From contig JADJAC010000004.1 of the NCBI GenBank assembly GCA_016704425.1, positions 222,983-286,982 of the forward strand: a stretch of DNA of 64,000 nucleotides, read 5' to 3'. The notes under the pieces are model-generated. The model worked only from the letters and a program-made list of their open reading frames with translations. It was not told the origin of the DNA and made no database searches. Shown here in pieces: positions 8,162 to 15,735 of the stretch; position 1 is the stretch's first letter, and the number at the start of each line of letters is the position of its first letter. This stretch comes from Sphingomonadales bacterium. GTDB taxonomy: Bacteria > Pseudomonadota > Alphaproteobacteria > Sphingomonadales > Sphingomonadaceae. The position numbers and the translations under genes are program-made.

Positions 8162-8911
8162 TCAGTTTTTCAGCGATCCGGAAAAGCTGAGATTGAGCGC
8201 GCGGGCCCCCTTCGGCACATCGACTTCTGCCGAATTGAATTCGGCTGTGCCCTTGGGGCCAATCGTGCGTCGCGGCGGCATGATCGTCCAGCTATAGACA
8301 ACGCGGCCTTGCGCATCCCGCAATTCGGCCAGAATGTCAGGCACGCGCTGTCGCTGGTCGGTCGGATTGATGATCCGCCCGTTGATGGCGAACAATTCAT
8401 TGCCGCTTTCGAGTGTCCGCCGTTCCGGTTTGCGCGGCACTTCAAGCAGCAGGGGCACTTCTGCCGTCCCGACTGGCAGGCCAAGCCGTGCCATGAAGCT
8501 TGGCGTCCCGAAAAACTGGATCGCCACAATCCCGGCAAGCAGGACCAGAGCGGCAGCAACGGCCGCAATTGTCCAGCGGTGCGTGGGGTTCCTGCGCCCG
8601 CGAAAAGGCGGCTGGTGTGCAAACGGATCGGGCCCCGCATCTCCGACGCCAGCGCCGTCCTGCCACGGGGCGGGCCCGGCATCTTCTGTAGGCTGGACGG
8701 CAACCGGCGGCTCCGGATGCGATGGCGCGGTTTGCGGGGAAGGGTCCAGTCGCGGTGATGGCAGCACAGCTGCACCCGAAAGGTCAATGGCAGCGGGTTC
8801 GGCAAACCAGCTGTGCTTGCACGACGCGCAGCGGACCTGGCGGCCATTTGGGCCGACCGCCGTATCCGGCACGAGATATCGGGTTCTGCAAGCCGGACAG
8901 GAGAGGATCAT
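8162..8911 (-). CDS. MJ0042-type zinc-ribbon protein with DUF3426-like C-terminus
   Basis: The 249-residue protein begins with a four-cysteine zinc ribbon (CPACRTRYLVPD near residue 5 and CASCKHSW near residue 28) of the MJ0042 finger family. A proline-rich linker follows, then one transmembrane helix (AAVAAALVLLAGIVAIQFF, about residues 115-135) and a C-terminal beta domain (INGRIINPTDQRQRVP) of the DUF3426 type. The topology suggests a cytoplasmic zinc ribbon with the C-terminal domain in the periplasm. It is divergent from ftsE, and the roughly 155 bases between them hold both promoters. Function is unknown. Confidence 0.85.
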   Translation of the reverse strand: MILSCPACRTRYLVPDTAVGPNGRQVRCASCKHSWFAEPAAIDLSGAAVLPSPRLDPSPQTAPSHPEPPVAVQPTEDAGPAPWQDGAGVGDAGPDPFAHQPPFRGRRNPTHRWTIAAVAAALVLLAGIVAIQFFGTPSFMARLGLPVGTAEVPLLLEVPRKPERRTLESGNELFAINGRIINPTDQRQRVPDILAELRDAQGRVVYSWTIMPPRRTIGPKGTAEFNSAEVDVPKGARALNLSFSGSLKN

Positions 8912-9068
8912 TGCGAGCGAGAAATTCCTTTGCGAAGCTCGTCATAAGCACCGAACGCAGGCGACTTGCAAGCCCCCTGCATGTTTCGACTGTCGTGCAA
9001 AGCCAAGTCGTGCTTTACCTGCGGGTTGCTGCAGGGCATTGAAAGCGGGGGGAAACAGCGGCAAGGCC

Positions 9069-9779
9069 ATGGCAACAATCGTCAAGTTCGAAAATGTCGG
9101 TTTGCGATACGGCATCGGTGCAGAAACGCTTTCCGATCTCAGCTTTTCGCTTGAGCGGGGGGGATTTTATTTCCTCACTGGAGCGTCGGGTGCTGGCAAG
9201 ACGTCACTTTTGCGGCTGCTTTTTCTTGCCCAAAGGCCAAGCCGCGGCCTCATCAGGCTGTTCGGCGAAGACATGGTGACGCTGCCGCGCGATCGCTTGC
9301 CGCTGTTCCGGCGGCGTATCGGGGTGGTCTTCCAGGATTTTCGCCTGATTCCGCATCTTTCGGCATTCGATAATGTCGCCCTGCCCTTGAGAGTCGCGGG
9401 AACCAGCGAGCGCGATATCGAAAGGGCTGTCAGCGAGATGCTCGCCTGGGTCGGACTGGCCGACCGGATCAGCGCGCGTCCCGCAACGCTCTCGGGCGGG
9501 GAACAGCAGCGCGTCGCAATTGCCAGGGCGGTGATTGGCCGGCCCGATATCCTGGTCGCAGACGAACCGACGGGCAATGTCGATCCGGACATGGCCGCCC
9601 GGCTGCTCTACCTGTTCGATGCGCTTAACAAGCTGGGGACAACCATTGTGGTTGCCACGCACGATGTTCATTTGCTGAGCCGCGTCGGCGCTGCAACGAT
9701 CATGCACCTGGACAGCGGGCGGCTTCAGGATCCGACCGGGGCGCTCCGCTATCCGCCGCAGCGCGAAGGGGCAGCCTGA
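9069..9779 (+). CDS. ftsE: Cell-division ATP-binding protein FtsE
   Basis: The 236-residue ABC ATPase has Walker A (GASGAGKTS), the signature LSGGEQQR and Walker B ending LVADEPTGNVD, with the FtsE/LolD-like FQDFRLIPHLSAFDNV segment. It pairs with FtsX, encoded three bases downstream, to form the inner-membrane complex that controls peptidoglycan hydrolysis at the septum. The open frame extends much further upstream, but the ATG at 9069 gives normal FtsE length and follows the divergent promoter region shared with the zinc-ribbon gene. Confidence 0.95.
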   Translation: MATIVKFENVGLRYGIGAETLSDLSFSLERGGFYFLTGASGAGKTSLLRLLFLAQRPSRGLIRLFGEDMVTLPRDRLPLFRRRIGVVFQDFRLIPHLSAFDNVALPLRVAGTSERDIERAVSEMLAWVGLADRISARPATLSGGEQQRVAIARAVIGRPDILVADEPTGNVDPDMAARLLYLFDALNKLGTTIVVATHDVHLLSRVGAATIMHLDSGRLQDPTGALRYPPQREGAA

Positions 9780-9782
9780 ATC

Positions 9783-10673
9783 ATGCGGCTTTTCCGTTCC
9801 AGCCCTGCCGAACGTCGCCTGTTGCTCGAAGGCCGTCTGGCAGGCCCCATGCCGTGGGTCATCGCGATCATGATGTTCCTGACCGCGCTTGCGGCCGCCT
9901 CTGGCCTTGCGCTTGGCAGTGCGGCGCGATCGCTCGGCGAGGATCTCGCGGGACGCCTGACCATCCAGCTTCCCGAAGCCAATCCGGTGACAAGGGAAGC
10001 CGGCAAACAGGCAATCATTTCCGAGCTTCGGCGCCTCGGCGTGATCGAAAAGGTCGAACCGGTCAGCGACGATCAGCTTGCCGCACTGCTCGAACCCTGG
10101 CTTGGCGATCAAGGCAATGAGGCCGACCTCCCCATTCCGGCACTCATCGACGTAACCTTGCGGCGCGCGACGCCAGCCGACATTGCCGAGGTACGCAAGG
10201 CTGTCGGCTCGGTCTCCCAAACCGCGCGGGTGGATGCGCATGCTCGCTGGCTAGCGCCGCTGGAGAGCCTGCTGCAGTCGCTCCGGTGGCTTGCGGCGGC
10301 CCTTGTCCTGCTGATGGCTGCAGCGACGGCAACGATTGTCGTGCTCGCGGCGCGCGGCGCACTCAACACGCACCGGCCAGTTATTGAAGTCATGCACTTG
10401 CTGGGGGCGACGGACCAACAGGTGGCAGCACTCTTCCAGCGCCGCATAGCGCTCGATGCCCTGCTTGGCGGGTTGGCCGGCCTTGCAATAGCACTTTCGG
10501 TGTTGGCGCTTGTCGGCAGTCGCATGTCCGGGATCGGATCCGAACTGCTCGGTTCGGCGAGCCTTGGCCTATCCGACTGGGCGCTCATTCTCTGCCTGCC
10601 CCTGTTTGGGGCATTGCTGGCAACAGTTGCTGCGCGCCTTACGATTCTCTTTGCCTTAAGAAACACATTGTGA
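9783..10673 (+). CDS. ftsX: Cell-division permease FtsX
   Basis: The 296-residue membrane protein has the FtsX plan: a first transmembrane helix (about residues 24-46), a periplasmic domain up to about residue 165, then three helices at about residues 172-192, 220-245 and 265-288. The cytoplasmic loop carries EVMHLLGATDQQVA, a usual FtsX signature. It sits directly behind ftsE and its stop overlaps the GTG start of the YdcF-like gene, so the four genes from ftsE to the acyltransferase look like one operon. Confidence 0.92.
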   Translation: MRLFRSSPAERRLLLEGRLAGPMPWVIAIMMFLTALAAASGLALGSAARSLGEDLAGRLTIQLPEANPVTREAGKQAIISELRRLGVIEKVEPVSDDQLAALLEPWLGDQGNEADLPIPALIDVTLRRATPADIAEVRKAVGSVSQTARVDAHARWLAPLESLLQSLRWLAAALVLLMAAATATIVVLAARGALNTHRPVIEVMHLLGATDQQVAALFQRRIALDALLGGLAGLAIALSVLALVGSRMSGIGSELLGSASLGLSDWALILCLPLFGALLATVAARLTILFALRNTL

Positions 10674-11200
10674 TTCGTCGTGTCCTTTCATTGATTGCGA
10701 CAGTCTGGCTGCTCGGCTGGGCCTGGTTTGTCGTGAGCTTGCCGCGCGCAGCCGCAAACACGCGGACCGATGCCATTGTCGTGCTCACGGGAGGGGCGGG
10801 ACGAATCCAGCGCGGGCTGGACCATCTGGCGCCCGGTCACGCCCGGCGCATGCTTGTTTCTGGCGTCGATCCGGCGGTTCGGCTGGATGAACTCGCGCAA
10901 CTTCAAAAGGCCCCGGCGAAGCTGTTTGCGTGTTGTGTGGACCTTGGCAAGGACGCTGTCGATACGCGGTCCAACGCGGCTGAAGCGGCGCGCTGGCTTC
11001 GGCACCGGCATTACCGATCGGTCCGGCTGGTGACTACGGACTGGCACATGCCGCGCGCTCGGTTCGAACTCGAACGCGCCGTCGGCCCCGGCGTCCTTGT
11101 CATTCCCGATGCCGTGGACAGTGCGCCCGGCTTCGTCACGCTCTTTGCCGAATACAACAAATACCTGCTGCGGCGGGTTTCGGCCCTGGCAGGCGTCTGA
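10670..11200 (+). CDS. YdcF/SanA-like DUF218 protein
   Basis: The 176-residue product has one N-terminal membrane helix (VLSLIATVWLLGWAWFVV) followed by a DUF218 domain: DAIVVLTGGAGRIQRGLD, DTRSNAAEAA and TTDWHMPRARFE are the usual family blocks. DUF218 proteins such as SanA/ElyC are linked to envelope integrity, but their chemistry is poorly defined. Translation starts at a GTG that overlaps the ftsX stop codon by four bases, so expression should be coupled to ftsEX. Confidence 0.85.
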   Translation: MIRRVLSLIATVWLLGWAWFVVSLPRAAANTRTDAIVVLTGGAGRIQRGLDHLAPGHARRMLVSGVDPAVRLDELAQLQKAPAKLFACCVDLGKDAVDTRSNAAEAARWLRHRHYRSVRLVTTDWHMPRARFELERAVGPGVLVIPDAVDSAPGFVTLFAEYNKYLLRRVSALAGV

Positions 11201-11203
11201 CGC

Positions 11204-11887
11204 GTGGCGCTTCTCCGTTCGATCCTGTTCGTCCTGATCTTCTATCCCGGCAGCGTCGTGATGGTCCTGGCGGCCCTTGCTTCGATTCCGTTCGGGCAGG
11301 AGGCGATCATTGCCAGTTCGCGACGCTGGGCGATCTGGCATCGCTGGTGCGCACGCTGGATCCTGGGCATTCGCACACGCGTGATCGGCGACCTTCCAAC
11401 GCACGGCGTCCTTTATGCGCTCAAACACGAAGCGATGTTCGAAACGATCGAGACGCTTGTCATTTTCCATCGCCCGGTCGTGGTGATGAAGAAGGAATTG
11501 GCGGATATGTTTGGCTGGGGCTATGCCGCACGGCGGATGGGCGTCATCCCGGTCGATCGTGAAGCGGGTGCTGCAGCCATGCGGCACATGATCGCTGCTG
11601 CCAGGATTGCCAAGGCAAGCAACCGCCCAATTGTTCTCTTTCCTGAAGGGACGCGGGTGCCGCATGGCGAAAGGCCGGAACTTCGCGCCGGGTTTGCAGG
11701 GCTCTACAAGGTGTTGGGGTTGCCGGTTGTCCCGATTGCGCTCGATTCAGGAAAGATCTGGCCAAAAGGTCTGGTGAAGCGCCCCGGGATCGTGACGCTG
11801 AAGGTCGGGGAGACAATTCCGCCGGGCTTGCCGAGGGAAGAAGCAGAGGCGCGCGTTCATCGGGCCATCAATGCCCTGAACGACTAA
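11204..11887 (+). CDS. plsC: 1-acyl-sn-glycerol-3-phosphate acyltransferase (PlsC family)
   Basis: The 227-residue protein has an N-terminal membrane segment and the acyltransferase blocks. The usual HxxxxD catalytic motif appears as KHEAMFET (His-x4, then E-T), block II is RRMGVIPVDRE, block III is LFPEGTR and block IV is VVPIALDSG. It should acylate lysophosphatidic acid to phosphatidic acid in the inner membrane. The catalytic aspartate of HxxxxD is replaced by Glu/Thr in my reading; related alphaproteobacterial enzymes with KHxSxxET are known as functional acyltransferases. GTG start four bases after the DUF218 stop. Confidence 0.85.
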   Translation: MALLRSILFVLIFYPGSVVMVLAALASIPFGQEAIIASSRRWAIWHRWCARWILGIRTRVIGDLPTHGVLYALKHEAMFETIETLVIFHRPVVVMKKELADMFGWGYAARRMGVIPVDREAGAAAMRHMIAAARIAKASNRPIVLFPEGTRVPHGERPELRAGFAGLYKVLGLPVVPIALDSGKIWPKGLVKRPGIVTLKVGETIPPGLPREEAEARVHRAINALND

Positions 11888-11894
11888 ACAGCCT

Positions 11895-12803
11895 TCAGTG
11901 GTCGGCGCGGCCGAAATCGGGGCGGTCGTCATCCTGACCCTGTTCGATGATCGACCGGCGCACTGTTCGCGTCCGGCTGAACAGGTCGAACAGGGCATCG
12001 CCATCGCCCCAGCGGATCGCGCGCTGCAATGCAGTCAGGTCTTCCGAAAAGCGCTGGAGCATCTCAAGGACAGCGTCCTTGTTGGAGAGGAAGACGTCCC
12101 GCCACATGGTGGGGTCCGATGCAGCAATGCGAGTGAAGTCGCGAAAACCGCCTGCTGAATATTTGATCACTTCGGACCGGGTCACTTCTTCAAGATCGGA
12201 TGCCGTGCCAACGATGGTGTAGGCGATCAGATGCGGCAAATGGCTTGTAATGGCGAGAACGAGATCGTGATGCTCGGCGGCCATGATTTCCACATTGGCG
12301 CCCAGCCGTTCCCAGAAGGCCTGAAGCTGGGCGACCTTCGCCGGATTGCATCCCTCAGGTGGGGTAAGGATGCACCAGCGATTGTGGAAAAGCCCGGCAA
12401 AGCCCGCTTCGGGCCCGCTTCGCTCGGTGCCGGCCACCGGATGGGCGGGAATAATGATGTGGTTGGGCAGCGCCTGGGTGAGTGCTGCAGCCACGCTGGC
12501 CTTCGATGAGCCGACATCGGTGACAATTGCCTCTGGCGGCAAGTCATTGGCAAGGCTGGCCGCGACCTCTCCCATGATGCCGACGGGAACGCACAGGATG
12601 ACGAGTTCTGCATCAATCACAGCCGCACCGGGCGTGTCGGTTACATCGTCGAGAAGATTCATGTCCCGCACGGTTTCGCGAACGCCGGCGTTGACGTCAT
12701 GACCTGTGAGCACAACACCAGGCATTTGTGCGCGCACGGCGCGGGCAATCGACGATCCGATCAGGCCCAGCCCGATGATCGAGACCCGCGCGAACGGCAG
12801 CAT
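11895..12803 (-). CDS. tyrC: Prephenate/arogenate dehydrogenase
   Basis: The 302-residue protein starts with an NAD(P)-binding fold (GLGLIGSSIARAV, glycines 11, 13 and 16) and carries the prephenate dehydrogenase segments GSSKASV, HPVAGTERSGPEAG and ITSHLPHLIAY. It oxidatively decarboxylates prephenate or arogenate in tyrosine synthesis. Its start overlaps the hisC stop (TGATG). In Zymomonas, also a sphingomonad relative, an aromatic-active histidinol-phosphate aminotransferase gene is followed in the same way by the cyclohexadienyl dehydrogenase gene tyrC, so the pair probably serves both histidine and tyrosine synthesis. Substrate preference cannot be read from the sequence. Confidence 0.9.
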   Translation of the reverse strand: MLPFARVSIIGLGLIGSSIARAVRAQMPGVVLTGHDVNAGVRETVRDMNLLDDVTDTPGAAVIDAELVILCVPVGIMGEVAASLANDLPPEAIVTDVGSSKASVAAALTQALPNHIIIPAHPVAGTERSGPEAGFAGLFHNRWCILTPPEGCNPAKVAQLQAFWERLGANVEIMAAEHHDLVLAITSHLPHLIAYTIVGTASDLEEVTRSEVIKYSAGGFRDFTRIAASDPTMWRDVFLSNKDAVLEMLQRFSEDLTALQRAIRWGDGDALFDLFSRTRTVRRSIIEQGQDDDRPDFGRADH

Positions 12804-13903
12804 CAGGCCGCCTCGCCCACGATTTCACGCAGTGCGGCCGCAAATCCCCGTGTTTCCTCTTCCGAGCCAATGGAAACTCTCAGGCCATGGCCCAATCCCT
12901 GGCCGGGCAGCCAGCGGACGATATAGCCGCGCTCCATAAGGCTGTGATAGGCGGATTCAGCCGTAACGGCGCCATTGAACAGCACGAGCAGGAAATTGGC
13001 CTTGCTTTCGAGCGTGCGAAGCCCGGCATTGCCCAGCTTGTCGATTTCCGCCGTCAACCAGCTGCGCCATTTCGCATTGTGCGCGCGGCTGCTGGCAACG
13101 AAATCCTCATCGCCAAGCGCTGCAATCGCTGCATGCTGTCCGGCGATTGTGACGTTGAACGGCAGCCGGATCCGGTGCATCGCGTCAATGATCGGAGCGG
13201 CTGCATAGCCCCAGCCGATCCGCTCCGCTGCAAGTCCGAAAATCTTTGAAAAGGTGCGGGTGACGAGGACATTGGATGCGGACATCGCGAGTGCCAGCCC
13301 GCCATCATCCTCATCGTCTTCCAGATATTCGGCATAGGCCTGGTCAAGGACCAGCAGGACATGATCCGGAAGCCCCGCATGAAGCCGCGCAATTTCCTCG
13401 CGCGGCGTATAGGTGCTCGTCGGATTGTTCGGGTTGGCAACGAATACGACGCGCGTCCGTTCGGTCACGGCGGCAAGGATTGCGTCAACATCGGTCGCAT
13501 AATCCCGATCGGGCGCGATGACAGGGGTTGCACCGACGCGCCGGATCGCGATTTCATAGACGGCAAAGCCATAGCGGACGTAGATCACCTCATCGCCCGG
13601 GCCGGCAAATGCACCCGCCGCCTGGTGCAGCACTTCATCCGAACCCGTGCCGCAAATGATGCGATCCGGGTCAAGGCCGTGTCGCTGTGCGATGGATTCG
13701 CGCAGGGCAGTTGCGCCACCATCGGGATAGCGTTCGAGGCCTGCCGCCTGTGCAGCAAAAGCGGCGCGCGCCTTTTCGCTCGTCCCCAGCGGGTTTTCGT
13801 TGGAGGAAAGCTTGGCCGCACGCATGCCGCTGCCGGTCGCTGACTTGCCGGGAACATAGGGGTGGATCGCCTTGACCCAGTCTTTTGGAGATGGTCCTGT
13901 CAT
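12803..13903 (-). CDS. hisC: Histidinol-phosphate aminotransferase
   Basis: The 366-residue class I/II PLP enzyme carries SSNENPLG near the N-terminus, GTGSDEVLHQAAGAF for cofactor binding, ANPNNPT, and the Schiff-base lysine in TRTFSKIFGLA. It transaminates imidazole-acetol phosphate and, in related bacteria, aromatic oxo acids. The open frame extends to 14158, but the ATG at 13903 gives the normal length and avoids overlap with the divergent metX. It is the first gene of the hisC-tyrC pair. Confidence 0.92.
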   Translation of the reverse strand: MTGPSPKDWVKAIHPYVPGKSATGSGMRAAKLSSNENPLGTSEKARAAFAAQAAGLERYPDGGATALRESIAQRHGLDPDRIICGTGSDEVLHQAAGAFAGPGDEVIYVRYGFAVYEIAIRRVGATPVIAPDRDYATDVDAILAAVTERTRVVFVANPNNPTSTYTPREEIARLHAGLPDHVLLVLDQAYAEYLEDDEDDGGLALAMSASNVLVTRTFSKIFGLAAERIGWGYAAAPIIDAMHRIRLPFNVTIAGQHAAIAALGDEDFVASSRAHNAKWRSWLTAEIDKLGNAGLRTLESKANFLLVLFNGAVTAESAYHSLMERGYIVRWLPGQGLGHGLRVSIGSEEETRGFAAALREIVGEAA

Positions 13904-13935
13904 GATGCGCGCGGCTCTAGGGGTGGTTGGCTTCA

Positions 13936-13969
13936 TTGACAAGGCGGGGTCGCGCGCCTTAGCCCCGCC
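13936..13969 (+). promoter_or_regulatory. Candidate promoter and hairpin immediately before metX
   Basis: A TTGACA hexamer at 13936-13941 is followed about 17 bases later by a weak -10-like CTTAGC. A 7-bp inverted repeat (GGCGGGG 13943-13949, CCCCGCC 13963-13969) covers the place where a ribosome binding site should be, and the metX ATG is at 13973. No Shine-Dalgarno sequence is visible, so the transcript could be leaderless, or the hairpin could limit translation. No known SAM riboswitch consensus was recognised. Confidence 0.4.
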
Positions 13970-13972
13970 AGC

Positions 13973-15085
13973 ATGTCGGATCCGTTTGGCCTCAACCGTC
14001 ACATTATCCTGCCCGGGCCCCTGAAGCTCGACGGCGGGACCGCACTTGCGCCCGTCGAGATTGCCTATGAAACTTACGGCACGCTCAATGCAGAAGCGTC
14101 GAACGCGATCCTTATCTGTCACGCCCTGACCGGGGACCAGCATGTTGCCAGCAATCATTCGATCACCGGGAAGCCCGGGTGGTGGACGCGCATGGTGGGC
14201 CCCGGCAAACCGGTCGATACGGATCGCTTCTGTGTCATCAGTTCAAACGTGATCGGGGGATGCATGGGGTCTTCGGGCCCGCAAAGCGTCGGCCCCGACG
14301 GCAGGCCCTATGGCATGGATTTCCCTGTCATCACGATCAGCGACATGGTTCGCGCGCAGGCGATGCTGCTCGACCATTTGGGAATTGCGCAGCTCTATTC
14401 CGTCATCGGCGGGTCGATGGGCGGCATGCAGGCCTTGAGCTGGGCAGCGAATTTTCCCGCGCGGGTGGCATCGGCGATTGTCATTGCCTCGACCGCGCGG
14501 CATTCGGCCCAGAATATCGCCTTTCACGAAGTCGGTCGGCAAGCGATCATGGCCGATCCCAACTGGCGCGAAGGCCGCTATCTCGAAGATGGCAAGTCGC
14601 CCGATGCCGGGCTGGCCGTCGCCCGGATGGCAGCGCACATCACCTATCTGTCGGAGCAGGGGCTGACCGAGAAATTCGGGCGCCGCCTCCAGAATCGTGA
14701 CGTCAAGACGTTCGGATTTGACGCGGATTTCCAAGTCGAAAGCTATTTGCGGCATCAGGGGCTGAGTTTTACCGACCGGTTTGATGCCAATTCCTACCTC
14801 TATATCACGCGCGCGACGGATTATTTCGATCTGGCGGAGGAGCATGGCGGCCACCTTGCCAATGCATTCAAGGGCTGCAACGCCCGTTTCTGCGTCATCA
14901 GCTTCGACAGCGACTGGCTCTATCCGACCAGCGAGTCGCGCAATATCGTCCATGCGCTGAATGCGTCCGGGGCGCCCGTCAGCTTTGTCGAACTGTCCTC
15001 GCCGTTCGGGCATGACAGCTTCTTTCTCGAACTTCCCGCACTCGACCGGGTGATCGACGGATTTCTGAAAGCCGGGGGATTATGA
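13973..15085 (+). CDS. metX: Homoserine O-acetyltransferase
   Basis: The 370-residue alpha/beta-hydrolase has the family blocks ICHALTGDQHV, the nucleophile serine in GGSMGGMQAL, and C-terminal FDSDWLYPT and SPFGHDSFF segments that hold the catalytic Asp and His. It activates homoserine for methionine synthesis. Its stop overlaps the start of metW (ATGA), the usual arrangement in Alphaproteobacteria. It is divergent from hisC. Some homologues use succinyl-CoA, so the acyl donor is not certain. Confidence 0.93.
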   Translation: MSDPFGLNRHIILPGPLKLDGGTALAPVEIAYETYGTLNAEASNAILICHALTGDQHVASNHSITGKPGWWTRMVGPGKPVDTDRFCVISSNVIGGCMGSSGPQSVGPDGRPYGMDFPVITISDMVRAQAMLLDHLGIAQLYSVIGGSMGGMQALSWAANFPARVASAIVIASTARHSAQNIAFHEVGRQAIMADPNWREGRYLEDGKSPDAGLAVARMAAHITYLSEQGLTEKFGRRLQNRDVKTFGFDADFQVESYLRHQGLSFTDRFDANSYLYITRATDYFDLAEEHGGHLANAFKGCNARFCVISFDSDWLYPTSESRNIVHALNASGAPVSFVELSSPFGHDSFFLELPALDRVIDGFLKAGGL

Positions 15086-15672
15086 GCGCGCTTCGACCTG
15101 ATCTTGCGATCATTGCGCGCGAAGTGGCTCCCGCCAGTCGCATTCTCGATGTGGGATGCGGTGATGGCGCGTTGATGGCCGCGTTGCGCGACGGCAAGCA
15201 GGTCGATGCGCGCGGCATGGAGCTTGATCGCGCCAATGTGACCGAATGTGTCGCACGCGGCCTTTCCGTCATCCAGGGCAATGCCGATACGGACCTGGCG
15301 GACTATCCGGATGCCGCGTTCGATTATGCCATCCTCAGCCAGACGCTGCAGACGACGATGCGGCCCGACCTTGTGCTCGAACAATTGCTGCGGATCGGGA
15401 AACATGCCTTCGTCTCCTTCCCCAATTTCGCGCACTGGCGCGTGCGGCTGTCGCTGCTCTGGGGCGGGCGGATGCCGGTCACGCGGCTCCTGCCGGTCGC
15501 GTGGTACGAAACGCCCAACATTCATCACGTCACGATCGACGATTTCCGCGCGCTCGTGAAAGAGCGCGGCATCCGCGTCGATGGCGCCTGGTTTCTGAGC
15601 GGAGACCGGCTCACCAGCGATGCCGCCGCCAATTTCCGTGCGGAACATGCAGTGTTCTTGTTGTCGCGCTGA
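15082..15672 (+). CDS. metW: Methionine biosynthesis protein MetW
   Basis: The 196-residue methyltransferase-fold protein has the MetW blocks ILDVGCGDGALM, GMELDRANVTECVARG and SFPNFAHWRVR. MetW acts with MetX in methionine synthesis. It overlaps metX by four bases. It ends convergent with pheT, with about 60 bases between them that contain a hairpin. Confidence 0.93.
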   Translation: MSALRPDLAIIAREVAPASRILDVGCGDGALMAALRDGKQVDARGMELDRANVTECVARGLSVIQGNADTDLADYPDAAFDYAILSQTLQTTMRPDLVLEQLLRIGKHAFVSFPNFAHWRVRLSLLWGGRMPVTRLLPVAWYETPNIHHVTIDDFRALVKERGIRVDGAWFLSGDRLTSDAAANFRAEHAVFLLSR

Positions 15673-15691
15673 ACTCCTGGCTCACCCAGAG

Positions 15692-15711
15692 GCCCCTGCC
15701 TGCGCAGGGGC
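15692..15711. repeat. GC-rich hairpin between metW and pheT
   Basis: A perfect 8-bp stem (GCCCCTGC 15692-15699 and GCAGGGGC 15704-15711) with a 4-base loop lies between the convergent metW and pheT genes. It has no T tract, so it is at best a weak bidirectional terminator. The 14 bases from 15704 to 15717 recur at 31918-31931, also between convergent genes, which suggests a dispersed intergenic element. Confidence 0.5.
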
Positions 15712-15735
15712 GACGGGGGCGGGCAATGCACGTGC

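Noticed and set aside
8334..9068. Long upstream extension of the ftsE frame
   Set aside because: It overlaps the zinc-ribbon gene on the other strand and adds residues unlike any FtsE.
13904..13972. SAM riboswitch before metX
   Set aside because: Only about 70 bases separate hisC and metX; a hairpin is present, but none of the SAM-II conserved core was recognisable.
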